Below are positions 1 to 6,761 of a DNA stretch of 42,114 nt, piece after piece. Source of the DNA: Eubacteriales bacterium. GTDB taxonomy: Bacteria > Bacillota > Clostridia > Christensenellales > CAG-138. The notes under the pieces were generated by a model, which was given only the letters and a program-made list of their open reading frames with translations, ran no database searches and was not told the origin of the DNA. Position numbers and translations under genes: made by a program. The stretch spans positions 1 to 42,114 of the forward strand of contig JAJFTZ010000058.1 of assembly GCA_021372675.1 (NCBI GenBank). The letters are read 5' to 3'. How positions within the stretch are numbered: position 1 is the first letter of the stretch; every line of letters starts with the position of its first letter.

Positions 1-45
1 GACCATGGCCTTGATGCCGTAGCGCCCGCGCGTAGACAGCTTCAT
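1..45 (-). CDS. Rrf2-family transcriptional regulator, N-terminal fragment
   Basis: The minus strand reads ATG at 45-43 and then 15 codons to the window edge, giving MKLSTRGRYGIKAMV. This is the highly typical opening of Rrf2-family winged-helix regulators (IscR, CymR, NsrR), whose N-terminus forms the start of the DNA-binding helix-turn-helix. A GGAGG ribosome binding site lies 8 bases ahead of the start, and a well formed promoter lies at 96-124. The rest of the gene is outside the window, so the cysteines or other sensing residues that would separate IscR from CymR types cannot be seen. In many Firmicutes such a gene precedes a cysteine desulfurase; that cannot be tested here. Confidence 0.75.
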   Translation of the reverse strand, partial: MKLSTRGRYGIKAMV

Positions 46-95
46 GTTTGCACGCCTCCAATCCCCACCAAACCGCTTGGATTTATTCCATTGCA

Positions 96-124
96 ACTTT
101 ACCACAACCCGAAAAAGCTGTCAA
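96..124 (-). promoter_or_regulatory. Sigma-A promoter of the Rrf2-family gene
   Basis: On the minus strand TTGACA (124-119) and TAAAGT (101-96) are separated by 17 bases. The -35 is a perfect match and the -10 matches four of six. Transcription would start near 89 and run into the Rrf2-family start at 45. Confidence 0.75.
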
Positions 125-152
125 TAATCCCAAGTGATTTACTCGGAATTAT
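124..152. promoter_or_regulatory. Inverted repeat overlapping the -35 edge of the Rrf2 promoter, candidate operator
   Basis: Two 12-base arms, ATAATCCCAAGT at 124-135 and ACTCGGAATTAT at 141-152, are inverted copies matching at 10 of 12 positions around a 5-base spacer. The repeat abuts the -35 hexamer of the Rrf2-family promoter. Rrf2-family regulators bind AT-rich dyads and often control their own gene, so autoregulation is a reasonable inference. No binding data are available. Confidence 0.4.
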
Positions 153-175
153 TTTGTGAAGTTTCCGCAAAAAGA

Positions 176-208
176 TACAAAAAAGGAACGGACGAGGGCT
201 GTTCCTTT
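176..208 (-). terminator. Intrinsic terminator reading leftward
   Basis: AAAGGAAC at 182-189 pairs with GTTCCTTT at 201-208 (8 bp). On the minus strand the stem is followed by six T residues (184-179). It would end leftward transcripts such as the MFS gene before they reach the Rrf2-family promoter. Confidence 0.55.
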
Positions 209-585
209 GGGGCTTGAGGGATTTCGGTGACAGCAACGGTTTGCAGGCGGCCGGCAAGCGTATCCCCGCTACTTGGGGGGATATGGAGTTTTTATATCGC
301 TGACCCGCGAAGATAATCCCATTCCGCTGTTATCGAAGGCATAAACGATATTTCTACATAGAAAAGGCAAGGTCAATACCTTGCCTTTTCTATGTTTATT
401 CCAAGTCTTTACAGCATAGTTCGGATTATGTGCTCTTCATGCGCGTGTTCACAAGGAAAACTCAGAAACCCGCATAAAATAGGATTCTTTGGTACGAGCA
501 AGAGAATATTGCATCCTAACGGATGTGCCAATGCCTGCGCAAATTATACGCGCGGCTTTGTCCTAATGTCGGGACGGGGCAGGGT
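209..585. other. Gene-poor stretch left of the MFS gene
   Basis: Apart from the hairpin at 356-395 I see no gene here. A plus-strand open frame at 392-589 begins inside the hairpin arm, lacks a ribosome binding site and resembles no family, so it is not called. Confidence 0.5.
356..395. terminator. Perfect 18-bp hairpin, probable bidirectional terminator
   Basis: ACATAGAAAAGGCAAGGT (356-373) pairs without a mismatch with the arm at 378-395, leaving a 4-base loop. The AAAAGG/CCTTTT segments give a partial U-tract inside the stem on either strand. No plus-strand gene is visible to its left, so the best-supported role is ending MFS transcripts on the minus strand. Confidence 0.5.
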
Positions 586-1875
586 TTAGGCCTCCACTTC
601 CTCCATTTTGGATTGGAAAGACTCCTTCGCTGCCGCCTTATAAGATAGCTGAATCGCTACCAATAGCGCGGCGGCGCCTAAAATAGCCAGATAGTGCCCT
701 GCCGCGTAGGAGCCCGTCGCATTGTAAACGACACCCCAAATAACCACGCAGACAGCCGTGCTAATCCCAAGGGGAATGCCGGTTAACGGGAAGATACCGC
801 TATAGTCCCGCATGCCAAATATCTCTCTGATCATGATGGGGTTAAGGGTGGTCATGGCCGAGGTGGTGGCGGCAAAGCAGAATACGAAAATATAGGGGAC
901 GGTTTGGTTTGCGCCGCCGCTGATGCTCTGAAGCACGAAGCCGGCGATGGTGACAAGGAGCGTCAGGGTATAGGTCAGCCTACAGCCCAATTTATCGGAA
1001 AGCCAGCCAAGGCCGAACTTCCATAGAATCATACTGCCGGACAACATGCCCAAAAAGGCGGATGCCGTGCCCAGATCGAAACCTACCTCCATAAAATAAT
1101 AAACAAAGGATTGGGAGAAGGCGAGCGTAAAGCCCAGCAACATAAAACCGGCTACCAAAAGCCAGAAAGGCGCAGTGCTTAAGGCAATCTTGGTGGTTAC
1201 GCCTCTGAGCATCATCGCTTTTTTTGCATCCCCTCCCTGCTGCCCGGCGAGCTTATCGTACCCATAGGGCGTCATGCCACAGGTTTTGGGAGAGCTGCGG
1301 ACGAAAAACAGACCGGCAATCACGCAGAAGATCAGGATGATAGCACCGCTGAGCTGATAGCCGTAGCGCCAGTTCTGTGAGATGAGCGAGCCGAGAATAC
1401 CTGCCATGATCACGCCGAAGGCTGATCCCATGGTGGTGGTCAGGCCTGTAACAAAGCCTTTTTTCTCGATAAACCACTGGTTGATAATCACCATGGTTAC
1501 CGCGCCCGGTAAAGAGCCCGTGAGCAGGGCGGACAATACCGCCAAGGCATACCAGTGCCAAAGCTGGGTACCCAGCGAAAAAGCCATGTACACGAGGCCG
1601 CCGAGACCGCCCATAAACAAAATCATGTTTCGAGCCCCTACCTTGGGGTAGACCAGCTTCATAATAAAGGGGGCCGCAAAGGTGGAGACCATGGTCAGCA
1701 GCGTGAAATAAAGCTGCAATGCGCTGCGGTCAAAGCCGAACTCACTGCATATGCTGGCATAGTATAGCGCCATCGCCGTGCTGTTGAAATAAATGATGAT
1801 ATTCACTAGGCACAGGCCTATCACAACGAGCGCATATCGATAGGTTTTAGGTGGGGATTGCATTTGATTTTTCAT
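586..1875 (-). CDS. MFS transporter, oxalate:formate antiporter/monocarboxylate-like
   Basis: A 429-residue integral membrane carrier with about 12 hydrophobic segments spread evenly from residue 15 to 415, in two halves around a hydrophilic loop near residues 195-225. The stretch NQWFIEKKGFVTGLTTTMG and a following PKTCGM segment at the central loop resemble the OxlT/monocarboxylate branch of the major facilitator superfamily; members move small carboxylates by antiport or proton symport. The substrate is not readable from the sequence. The start is supported by AAAGGCGG eight bases upstream and a promoter at 1977-2005. It is divergent from an AbgB-like amidohydrolase, so it could import a carboxylated or acylated substrate for that enzyme; this is inference. 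Two hairpins downstream can terminate it. Confidence 0.8.
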   Translation of the reverse strand: MKNQMQSPPKTYRYALVVIGLCLVNIIIYFNSTAMALYYASICSEFGFDRSALQLYFTLLTMVSTFAAPFIMKLVYPKVGARNMILFMGGLGGLVYMAFSLGTQLWHWYALAVLSALLTGSLPGAVTMVIINQWFIEKKGFVTGLTTTMGSAFGVIMAGILGSLISQNWRYGYQLSGAIILIFCVIAGLFFVRSSPKTCGMTPYGYDKLAGQQGGDAKKAMMLRGVTTKIALSTAPFWLLVAGFMLLGFTLAFSQSFVYYFMEVGFDLGTASAFLGMLSGSMILWKFGLGWLSDKLGCRLTYTLTLLVTIAGFVLQSISGGANQTVPYIFVFCFAATTSAMTTLNPIMIREIFGMRDYSGIFPLTGIPLGISTAVCVVIWGVVYNATGSYAAGHYLAILGAAALLVAIQLSYKAAAKESFQSKMEEVEA

Positions 1876-1976
1876 AGCCGCTACCGCCTTTCAGAACGAA
1901 AAATTTGATTGTACAGAGGTTTATGCTCGGTGAGATTGCCCGACAAAAAGTGAGAGTATATCATTTATTTGAACTA

Positions 1977-2005
1977 ATCTTAGCATGGCCCTTGTTGCCT
2001 GTCAA
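1977..2005 (-). promoter_or_regulatory. Sigma-A promoter of the MFS gene
   Basis: Minus strand: TTGACA (2005-2000), 17-base spacer, TAAGAT (1982-1977). Transcription would start near 1970, giving a leader of about 95 bases before the MFS start at 1875. Confidence 0.7.
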
Positions 2006-2022
2006 TTGCAAATTCGAATGTT

Positions 2023-2029
2023 TTCGACA
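2023..2029 (-). promoter_or_regulatory. Exact Spo0A-box-like heptamer
   Basis: The minus strand reads TTTTTTGTCGAAAA across this point, containing TGTCGAA, the consensus 0A box recognised by Spo0A in Bacillus and Clostridium. It sits 17 bases upstream of the MFS -35 and about 50 bases upstream of the amidohydrolase -35. A 7-mer can occur by chance, so this is a candidate only. Confidence 0.3.
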
Positions 2030-2078
2030 AAAAATATAAGGTTTTTCGCTATATATACAGGTGAATTCACATTTGGCC

Positions 2079-2107
2079 TTGACACGGGAAATACATTGGA
2101 TTACAAT
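2079..2107 (+). promoter_or_regulatory. Sigma-A promoter of the amidohydrolase gene
   Basis: TTGACA at 2079-2084, 17-base spacer, TACAAT at 2102-2107. Transcription would start near 2114, leaving a leader of about 75 bases that contains AGGAGG before the ATG at 2190. Confidence 0.75.
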
Positions 2108-2114
2108 TCTAATC
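2099..2114. promoter_or_regulatory. Near-perfect 16-bp palindrome over the amidohydrolase -10, candidate operator
   Basis: GATTACAATTCTAATC is symmetrical at 14 of 16 positions and covers the -10 hexamer of the plus-strand promoter. A repressor bound here would block that promoter. The TetR-family protein encoded at 4099-4725 is the nearest candidate, but nothing in the sequence proves the pairing. Confidence 0.4.
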
Positions 2115-2189
2115 AAGACAAAAGTGACGTCTATTCATTTACTGTACCGGTCATTTCTGCGACAATTTTAATCTGAGGAGGCAGTAATT

Positions 2190-3541
2190 ATGCATGCGTC
2201 TATATCCAAGTGGTTTGAGCAGCACGATCAGGAAGTCAAAGACCTCTCCCGGGACCTTTGGGAACATCCCGAAGCCGCGATGCAGGAGTTTTATGCCTGT
2301 GAGCGGGTCGCCGAATTTATGCGCCTTCACGGGTTTGACGTCACGGAGCTGGATATACTGAATCGGGGTAAAAAACCCAATTGTGTGATCGCCAAGTATG
2401 GCAGCGGCAAACCGGTCATCGGCATATTGGGGGAGCTTGACGCGCTGAACGGGCTTGGCAATGACAGCGTGCCCTACCGGTCGGAGCGGCCCGGTCCCGG
2501 CCACGGGTGCGGCCACAATCTTCTGGCCGCCGGATGCGCGGGCGCTGCGGCAGCCCTGAAGCTGGCCATGGCGGACGAGGGCCTTACGGGTACCATCATC
2601 TATTACGGCTGCCCGGCCGAAGAAACGCTGGACGGCAAGGTACACATGGCGGGCCAGGGCCTCTTTAACGATCTGGACCTGTGCCTGACCTACCATCCCG
2701 CTACCGGGCCGGTCATGGTATCCGAGGGTACTACTTTGGCCAGCACCAATTTGCAGTTTAAGTTTTATGGAACAACAGCCCACGCCGCAGCCAATCCCCA
2801 GGACGGGCGCAGCGCCTTGGATGCGGCGGAACTGATGAATGTGGGCGTCAATTATCTGCGGGAGCACGTTACGGATGATGTGCGTATTCACTATGTTTAT
2901 ATCAATGGCGGCGAAGCGGCCAACATCGTCCCGGGCTACGCCGAACTCAACTACTTTGTCCGCTCTTCCAAGCGGGAGAATAATAACGACGTTGTGCAGC
3001 GCGTTATCGACTGCGCCAAGGGCGCATCCATTATGACGGGTACCCGCTACGAAGCAGTTCTCAACGCCGGCTGCTATGAATTTCTGGTCAACCACAAGCT
3101 GGCCGAGGTTCTATATGGGGCGGCGGGCAAGGTGCCGGATATCGTGTACACCGACGAGGACAGGAACTTTGCGGATCAACTTTATACACACCTGAAAGGG
3201 GAGCCGCCCAAAAACCCGTTGCTGTATACCGGCCTCCGCCCTCTGGTGGGCGCCGAATACCGGTTGCCAGGCTCGTCGGATCTGGGAGATGTAAGCCAAA
3301 TGGTTCCAACCGTCAACTGTTGGGATACGGCATGGCGAACTTCACACCCGGGCACCATTGGGCCACTGTGGCCGTTGCGGGCAGCCCCATCGGGCAGAAG
3401 GCCGCCGTTCACGCCGCGCAGGTGCTTGCCCAGGGCGGCGTGGATATTTTGCAAAATCCACAGGTGGTAGATGCGTGCCGGGCAGAACACGAAGGCGCCC
3501 GCAAGAACATGAAGCCGTATAAACCGGTGCTGTCCATTTAA
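2190..3541 (+). pseudogene. M20-family amidohydrolase (AbgB-like), interrupted by a one-base frameshift
   Basis: AbgB-like M20 metallohydrolases cleave amide bonds of compounds such as p-aminobenzoyl-glutamate or N-acyl amino acids. The metal and active-site motif GPGHGCGHNLL lies at residues 102-112 (Cys107, His109), and the acidic pair EETLDGK at 144-150. ATG 2190 follows AGGAGG. The frame runs correctly to about residue 378 (CW at 3318-3323), after which it turns into a non-homologous tail ending at 3470. The proper C-terminus (YGMANFTPGHHWATVAV and onward to 3541) continues in the next frame. Adding one G to the GGG at 3322-3324 restores an intact protein of about 450 residues. Either the gene is inactivated or the assembly has lost a base. 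The truncated product would lack part of the metal-binding C-terminal lobe. A terminator follows. Confidence 0.8.
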
Positions 3542-3561
3542 ACCGGAAAGCCATCGGATGC

Positions 3562-3602
3562 AAAAGCCGAAGGCCCTATCTAAAGGGCCTTCGGCTTTTC
3601 TT
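3562..3602 (+). terminator. Intrinsic terminator of the amidohydrolase gene
   Basis: A 16-bp perfect stem (3562-3577 with 3584-3599) ends in TTTTCTTAT. It lies 20 bases past the restored amidohydrolase stop codon at 3541, which supports the restored reading frame as the ancestral end of the gene. Confidence 0.85.
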
Positions 3603-3603
3603 A

Positions 3604-3757
3604 TCAAAATAGTGCCTGCGGCACTTTTTTGAGGGTCACAGGAACAACCTGCGTCTTCGACGCGGCCGGTTGTTCCTGCAAGGCTTTCCGCCGCCGCACA
3701 TGTCGCCGGCGGCGGTTGGGGGCCTCCGGGGGCCGCGGCCTCGAACCCCCCAGGGCT
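3604..3757 (+). repeat. Structured dispersed element, copy 1
   Basis: It consists of successive hairpins. A: TCAAAA/TTTTGA enclosing AGTGCC/GGCACT (3604-3632). B: CAGGAACAACC (3639-3649) with GGTTGTTCCTG (3668-3678), enclosing GCGTC/GACGC. C: a CCGCC stem around the conserved core GCCGCACATGTCGCCG (3692-3707). D: a GC-rich segment with GCCTCCGGGGGC (3722-3733). The minus-strand element at 26065-26240 has the same order of parts, the same conserved core, and different but complementary bases in stems A and B. Both copies start immediately after the terminator of the gene upstream. It is not a protein gene by any frame I can support. Whether it is an RNA gene, a mobile REP-like repeat or a 3' structure is unknown. 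Confidence 0.7.
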
Positions 3758-4041
3758 TTTTGACAGCCTTCGGCTTTTCTTTATTTTTTGTAAGCTCCGG
3801 TGTCGGGGATATCGCACAAAAAGCCGCCCGTCAAAAGAAAAAGCAATTAATAATAAACGAAAGACAGCTACCCTGGATGCCGTGAAAGATCTGTGCAGAC
3901 GGAAGGAAATCAATACACGGAAGGGCGTCTGATGCCGGACAATATCCATCGGCTGCGGTCAATACCGCCGAAACGCGGCATATCAGAGGTGACGGGCTAG
4001 CCTGATCCGTCAGGCCGCGCCCTCCTTGCGAGAGCCCCGGC
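3758..4041. other. Gene-free stretch with a possible decayed reading frame
   Basis: One plus-strand frame stays open for about 50 codons and ends with TGA at 3930-3932; its last part reads KTATLDAVKDLCRRKE, which looks protein-like. It has no start codon with a ribosome binding site and I recognise no family, so it may be a fragment of a lost gene or chance. The remainder holds nothing I can name. Confidence 0.2.
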
Positions 4042-4070
4042 TTGCCAATTATGGTGCGGGACTATATAAT
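4042..4070 (+). promoter_or_regulatory. Sigma-A promoter of the TetR-family gene
   Basis: TTGCCA at 4042-4047, 17-base spacer, perfect TATAAT at 4065-4070. Transcription would begin near 4077, which excludes the longer reading frame that begins at TTG 4042 and supports the GTG start at 4099. Confidence 0.75.
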
Positions 4071-4098
4071 AAAGCCATTGAAACAGGAGGGTGCTAAT

Positions 4099-4725
4099 GT
4101 GGACGGCGTCTGGGAACCGCAACAGCAGCGGTCTATAGAAACAAGAAAACGGATCATAGAACGGGCAATGACCCTGCTTCGGGAGCGGGATTTTGAGGAT
4201 GTATCCATATCGGAAATATGCAAGCATGCCGGCGTTTCCAATGGAAACTTTTATCGTTATTTCCGGGATAAGGAGGATGTTCTTCTTCATTCGTATCCCG
4301 AGATGATGGATTATGTGCTAAAAGAAGAAATCGAGCGGGGGTATGCCAGCCCTTTGGACGCCATCTGGGGGCTGATCGGCCGCGAGGTGGAAAAGGCCTA
4401 TGAAATGGGGCCTAATGTTGTCGGCCAATTGTTCCGCCTGCAACTGCGCAGGAATATAAATTACACCTTTCCCAAAGACGAGGACAGACCCTATTATAAA
4501 TGGAACCAGATATGGGTGAAGCGGGCTCAGGAAGCGGGCATGCTGCACCATAGCTATGACGCGGACGACATCACCCATTCTCTTTTGCGCGTGGTTCGCG
4601 GCGCAGCTTTCGACTGGGCGATTCAGAGGGGGCGTTTCCCCCTGGAAGAGGTCATCCGCAAGGATATAAGCGCGCTCTTGTTTCGGTTTGCCTCCCCAAA
4701 GGACGCCGACAGGCATACGTCCTGA
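4099..4725 (+). CDS. TetR/AcrR-family transcriptional regulator
   Basis: A 208-residue one-component regulator. Residues roughly 10-60 form the TetR DNA-binding domain: an initial helix (SIETRKRIIERAMTLL), then the helix-turn-helix VSISEICKHAGVSNGNFYRYF followed by the usual KEDVL. The C-terminal helical part would bind a ligand and dimerise; its ligand is unknown. I place the start at GTG 4099 because AGGAGG at 4085-4090 sits eight bases ahead and the promoter at 4042-4070 would start transcription inside the longer frame. It lies downstream of the amidohydrolase/MFS pair on the same side of the window and is a reasonable candidate regulator of that divergent promoter region, though this is inference. 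Confidence 0.85.
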   Translation: MDGVWEPQQQRSIETRKRIIERAMTLLRERDFEDVSISEICKHAGVSNGNFYRYFRDKEDVLLHSYPEMMDYVLKEEIERGYASPLDAIWGLIGREVEKAYEMGPNVVGQLFRLQLRRNINYTFPKDEDRPYYKWNQIWVKRAQEAGMLHHSYDADDITHSLLRVVRGAAFDWAIQRGRFPLEEVIRKDISALLFRFASPKDADRHTS

Positions 4726-4727
4726 GC

Positions 4728-4826
4728 GCATACCGCAATGAACGGTGCCCTTGTTTCAAGTGCGGCCGAAAACGTTTTTTCACCGGCAGCATTGAACTGA
4801 CGCCGCCGTTTACGCCTATGCGGTAA
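4728..4826 (+). pseudogene. Possible remnant of a transposase zinc-finger region
   Basis: A 32-codon frame reads RCPCFKCGRKRFF and then IELTPPFTPMR before TAA at 4824-4826. The C-P-x-x-K-C-G-R pattern followed by a hydrophobic/basic stretch is reminiscent of the N-terminal zinc-finger segment of ISL3-type transposases. There is no start site, no terminal repeat that I can find, and no downstream DDE domain. It is short, so the identification is weak. Confidence 0.2.
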
Positions 4827-4863
4827 ATATAAGCAAAGCCGCCGGAAGGAACCAAGCGCAGCA

Positions 4864-4893
4864 AAAGACCGCCGATGAAAATCGACGGTCTTT
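4864..4893. terminator. Convergent hairpin terminator between TetR gene and lipoprotein gene
   Basis: AAAGACCGCCGAT (4864-4876) pairs with ATCGACGGTCTTT (4881-4893) with one mismatch and a GAAA loop. On the minus strand the stem ends in TCTTTTGC, so it best serves the lipoprotein gene at 4923-5705 and may also stop reading from the TetR gene. Confidence 0.6.
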
Positions 4894-4922
4894 GTTCGGC
4901 AGGACAGAATACAAGGCCTGTT

Positions 4923-5705
4923 TTACCTCAATATGATCCGCTGTTCGGCCACGCGCCAGCCGCCGTCCCAAATAAGATAGGTGCAAGCGGTTTCGTATTC
5001 GTTCATATCGTTGGTCAGGCGAAGGAAGAAAAGGCGGTTCATGTCCCACAAAACGTCCACCCCGCAAAGCGCGCAGCTGTAATATAGACACGGATCCTCG
5101 GTGGAAACGTTCGCCGACGCGCCGAAGGAAGCGGAAAGCGCAAGGTACGCGCCCTCCCCCGCGAGCGGCATATCGGGCACGTCGCCGAAGGAGGGCTCCC
5201 CGCGGAAATAAAGAAGCTCCTCAGGGTGATCGCCCAAAGAAAACACATGCAGGTCGCCCGATACGAAGTTAGACATGATCGGGGTCAGAAACAGGATCAG
5301 CTCCTCCGTTCCGTCGCCGGTGAGATCGCAAAAGGCGTAGCTCGCATAGCACTTGCTGTTGTAGGAAAGCGCCTCCGTATCCCCGAGGAACAGGCGAAAC
5401 GCTCCGTCCCCCTGTACTTCAGCATTGCCGTAGCTGTTTTCAACGAATATCCCGTCGGCGAGCTTATAATAACCCACCTTGCCGGTAACATAGGGGGCCT
5501 CGTCCAAGGAAACGAGCGGATGCCCGCCGTCGGCGATTAAAATATACGGTTCTCCGTCGGGCTTTGGCGTTGGCGCGGGCGTCGGCGTCGCTTCGGGCGT
5601 CGGCGCGGCGCTTTCGGCCGCAGGCGTTGGAGCAAGGCCGATGGGCATAGCGCAGCCCGAAAGAAAAAGCGCCGCGCAAAGCAGCGCCGAAAGGGCTTTT
5701 TTCAT
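4923..5705 (-). CDS. Putative lipoprotein with Pro/Thr linker, unknown function
   Basis: A 260-residue protein with a lipoprotein signal peptide: positively charged start MKK, hydrophobic core, then the lipobox LFLSGC with Cys near residue 18. After maturation it would be anchored to the outer face of the membrane. A flexible linker of alternating Pro, Thr and Ala (about residues 30-49) separates the anchor from a globular domain that carries a DLTGDGTEELILFL segment resembling FG-GAP or VCBS-like secreted domains. The start at ATG 5705 is chosen over the upstream ATG 5732 because GCGGAGAG precedes it and the signal peptide then begins at the terminus. It starts just downstream of the NYN gene stop (5729) and is probably co-transcribed with it. 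I do not recognise a specific family. Confidence 0.75.
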   Translation of the reverse strand: MKKALSALLCAALFLSGCAMPIGLAPTPAAESAAPTPEATPTPAPTPKPDGEPYILIADGGHPLVSLDEAPYVTGKVGYYKLADGIFVENSYGNAEVQGDGAFRLFLGDTEALSYNSKCYASYAFCDLTGDGTEELILFLTPIMSNFVSGDLHVFSLGDHPEELLYFRGEPSFGDVPDMPLAGEGAYLALSASFGASANVSTEDPCLYYSCALCGVDVLWDMNRLFFLRLTNDMNEYETACTYLIWDGGWRVAEQRIILR

Positions 5706-5728
5706 GCGTTTGCTCTCCGCAAAACCTT

Positions 5729-6595
5729 TCATTTGAGCTTGATGTAGATGAGATGCGAGCCGTTTTCACCCGTGCGCACGCTTTTGATCTCGAAAAGGCC
5801 GAGGGATTTGATGAACAACGTGAGCTTCGGGTAGCCGAAGTTTCTCACGTCGAAATCGGGATAGCGCTTTACGAGGAGGTTGCCGATGGTGCCGATGAAC
5901 ATCCAGTCGTCCTCGTCTGAATTGTCGGCAACGATCAGCTTGATGGCCTCCTTGATGGTTTCAATATCGGTCTGCGGCTCGCTGCCCTCGGGCTTGGGCG
6001 TCTCGGCGGGGCCGCAGGGCTTTGGAGCTTCTTCCTTGGGCGCGCTTTGCGCGGCCTTCTGCGCGGCCTTTTGCGGCGCGTTTTGTTCCTTTTGCTCCTT
6101 CTGCTTTTCCTGCGCCCGGCGCTCCGCCTGCTTGCGAACATCCTCCGCCTTGCGCTCCGCGGCGGTGAGGATATCGAGGTATTTGAACATGTTGCACGCG
6201 GAAATGAAGGACTTGGGCGTCTTTTTCTCGCCCATGCCCACCACCGTCATGCCCGATTCGCGAAGCCTCGCGGCGAGGCGCGTGAAGTCGCTGTCGGACG
6301 AAACGATGCAAAAGCCGTCCACCTGCCCGGAGTAGAGAATATCCATCGCGTCGATGATCATGGCCGAGTCGGTGGAGTTTTTGCCCGTCGTGTAGTTGTA
6401 CTGCTGGATGGGCAAAATGGAGTTATCGAGCAATACCGTTTTCCACGAGGCGAGGGTGGGCTTTGTCCAGTCGCCGTAGATGCGCTTGTAGGTGGCGATG
6501 CCGTCCTTCGAGATCTCGTCGAGGATCACCTTGATATACTTGTCGGATACGTTATCCGCATCCACGAGCACCGCGAATTTCTTTTCGCTCGCCAT
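5729..6595 (-). CDS. NYN (PIN-like) domain protein with C-terminal OST-HTH/LOTUS domain
   Basis: A 288-residue cytoplasmic protein. Residues 7-150 match the NYN/LabA family: VLVDADNVSDKYIK near the start, STDSAMIIDAMDIL, and VSSDSDFTRLAARLRE carry the conserved acidic residues of a metal-dependent PIN-like nuclease. A charged low-complexity segment rich in Lys, Glu, Ala and Pro follows (about 165-215). Residues 220-288 look like an OST-HTH/LOTUS domain (ETIKEAIKLIVAD, WMFIGTIGNLLVKRYPDFD), which binds RNA in characterised proteins. Acting as an RNase or RNA-binding regulator is therefore likely from family knowledge, with no known target. The start is ATG 6595 behind AGGGGG. A TATACT -10 lies at 6646-6641, about 45 bases upstream. 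The longer frame from 6688 begins upstream of that promoter. Confidence 0.8.
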   Translation of the reverse strand: MASEKKFAVLVDADNVSDKYIKVILDEISKDGIATYKRIYGDWTKPTLASWKTVLLDNSILPIQQYNYTTGKNSTDSAMIIDAMDILYSGQVDGFCIVSSDSDFTRLAARLRESGMTVVGMGEKKTPKSFISACNMFKYLDILTAAERKAEDVRKQAERRAQEKQKEQKEQNAPQKAAQKAAQSAPKEEAPKPCGPAETPKPEGSEPQTDIETIKEAIKLIVADNSDEDDWMFIGTIGNLLVKRYPDFDVRNFGYPKLTLFIKSLGLFEIKSVRTGENGSHLIYIKLK

Positions 6596-6761
6596 AACTT
6601 CCCCCTTCGGCGGCCTGAATCGCCCAGCCGGTTTTAGTACAGTATAACACAGCTTGTACCCCGATAGGCAAAACTTTTTCGCCGACAAAAAGCGCGCGAA
6701 GGGTGGCGCAAACCGCGCCGCCCATATGTTTATGGCGATTGCTATTGCAAATAAGGGCCGT

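Noticed and set aside
392..589. Plus-strand 65-codon frame
   Set aside because: It starts inside a perfect hairpin arm, has no ribosome binding site and no protein-like pattern.
2151..3095. 314-codon minus-strand frame opposite the amidohydrolase
   Set aside because: It mirrors the amidohydrolase codons; the plus strand has promoter, ribosome binding site and family motifs.
3604..3757. CRISPR array or insertion sequence
   Set aside because: There is one unit per site without spacers, and no transposase frame or flanking duplication.
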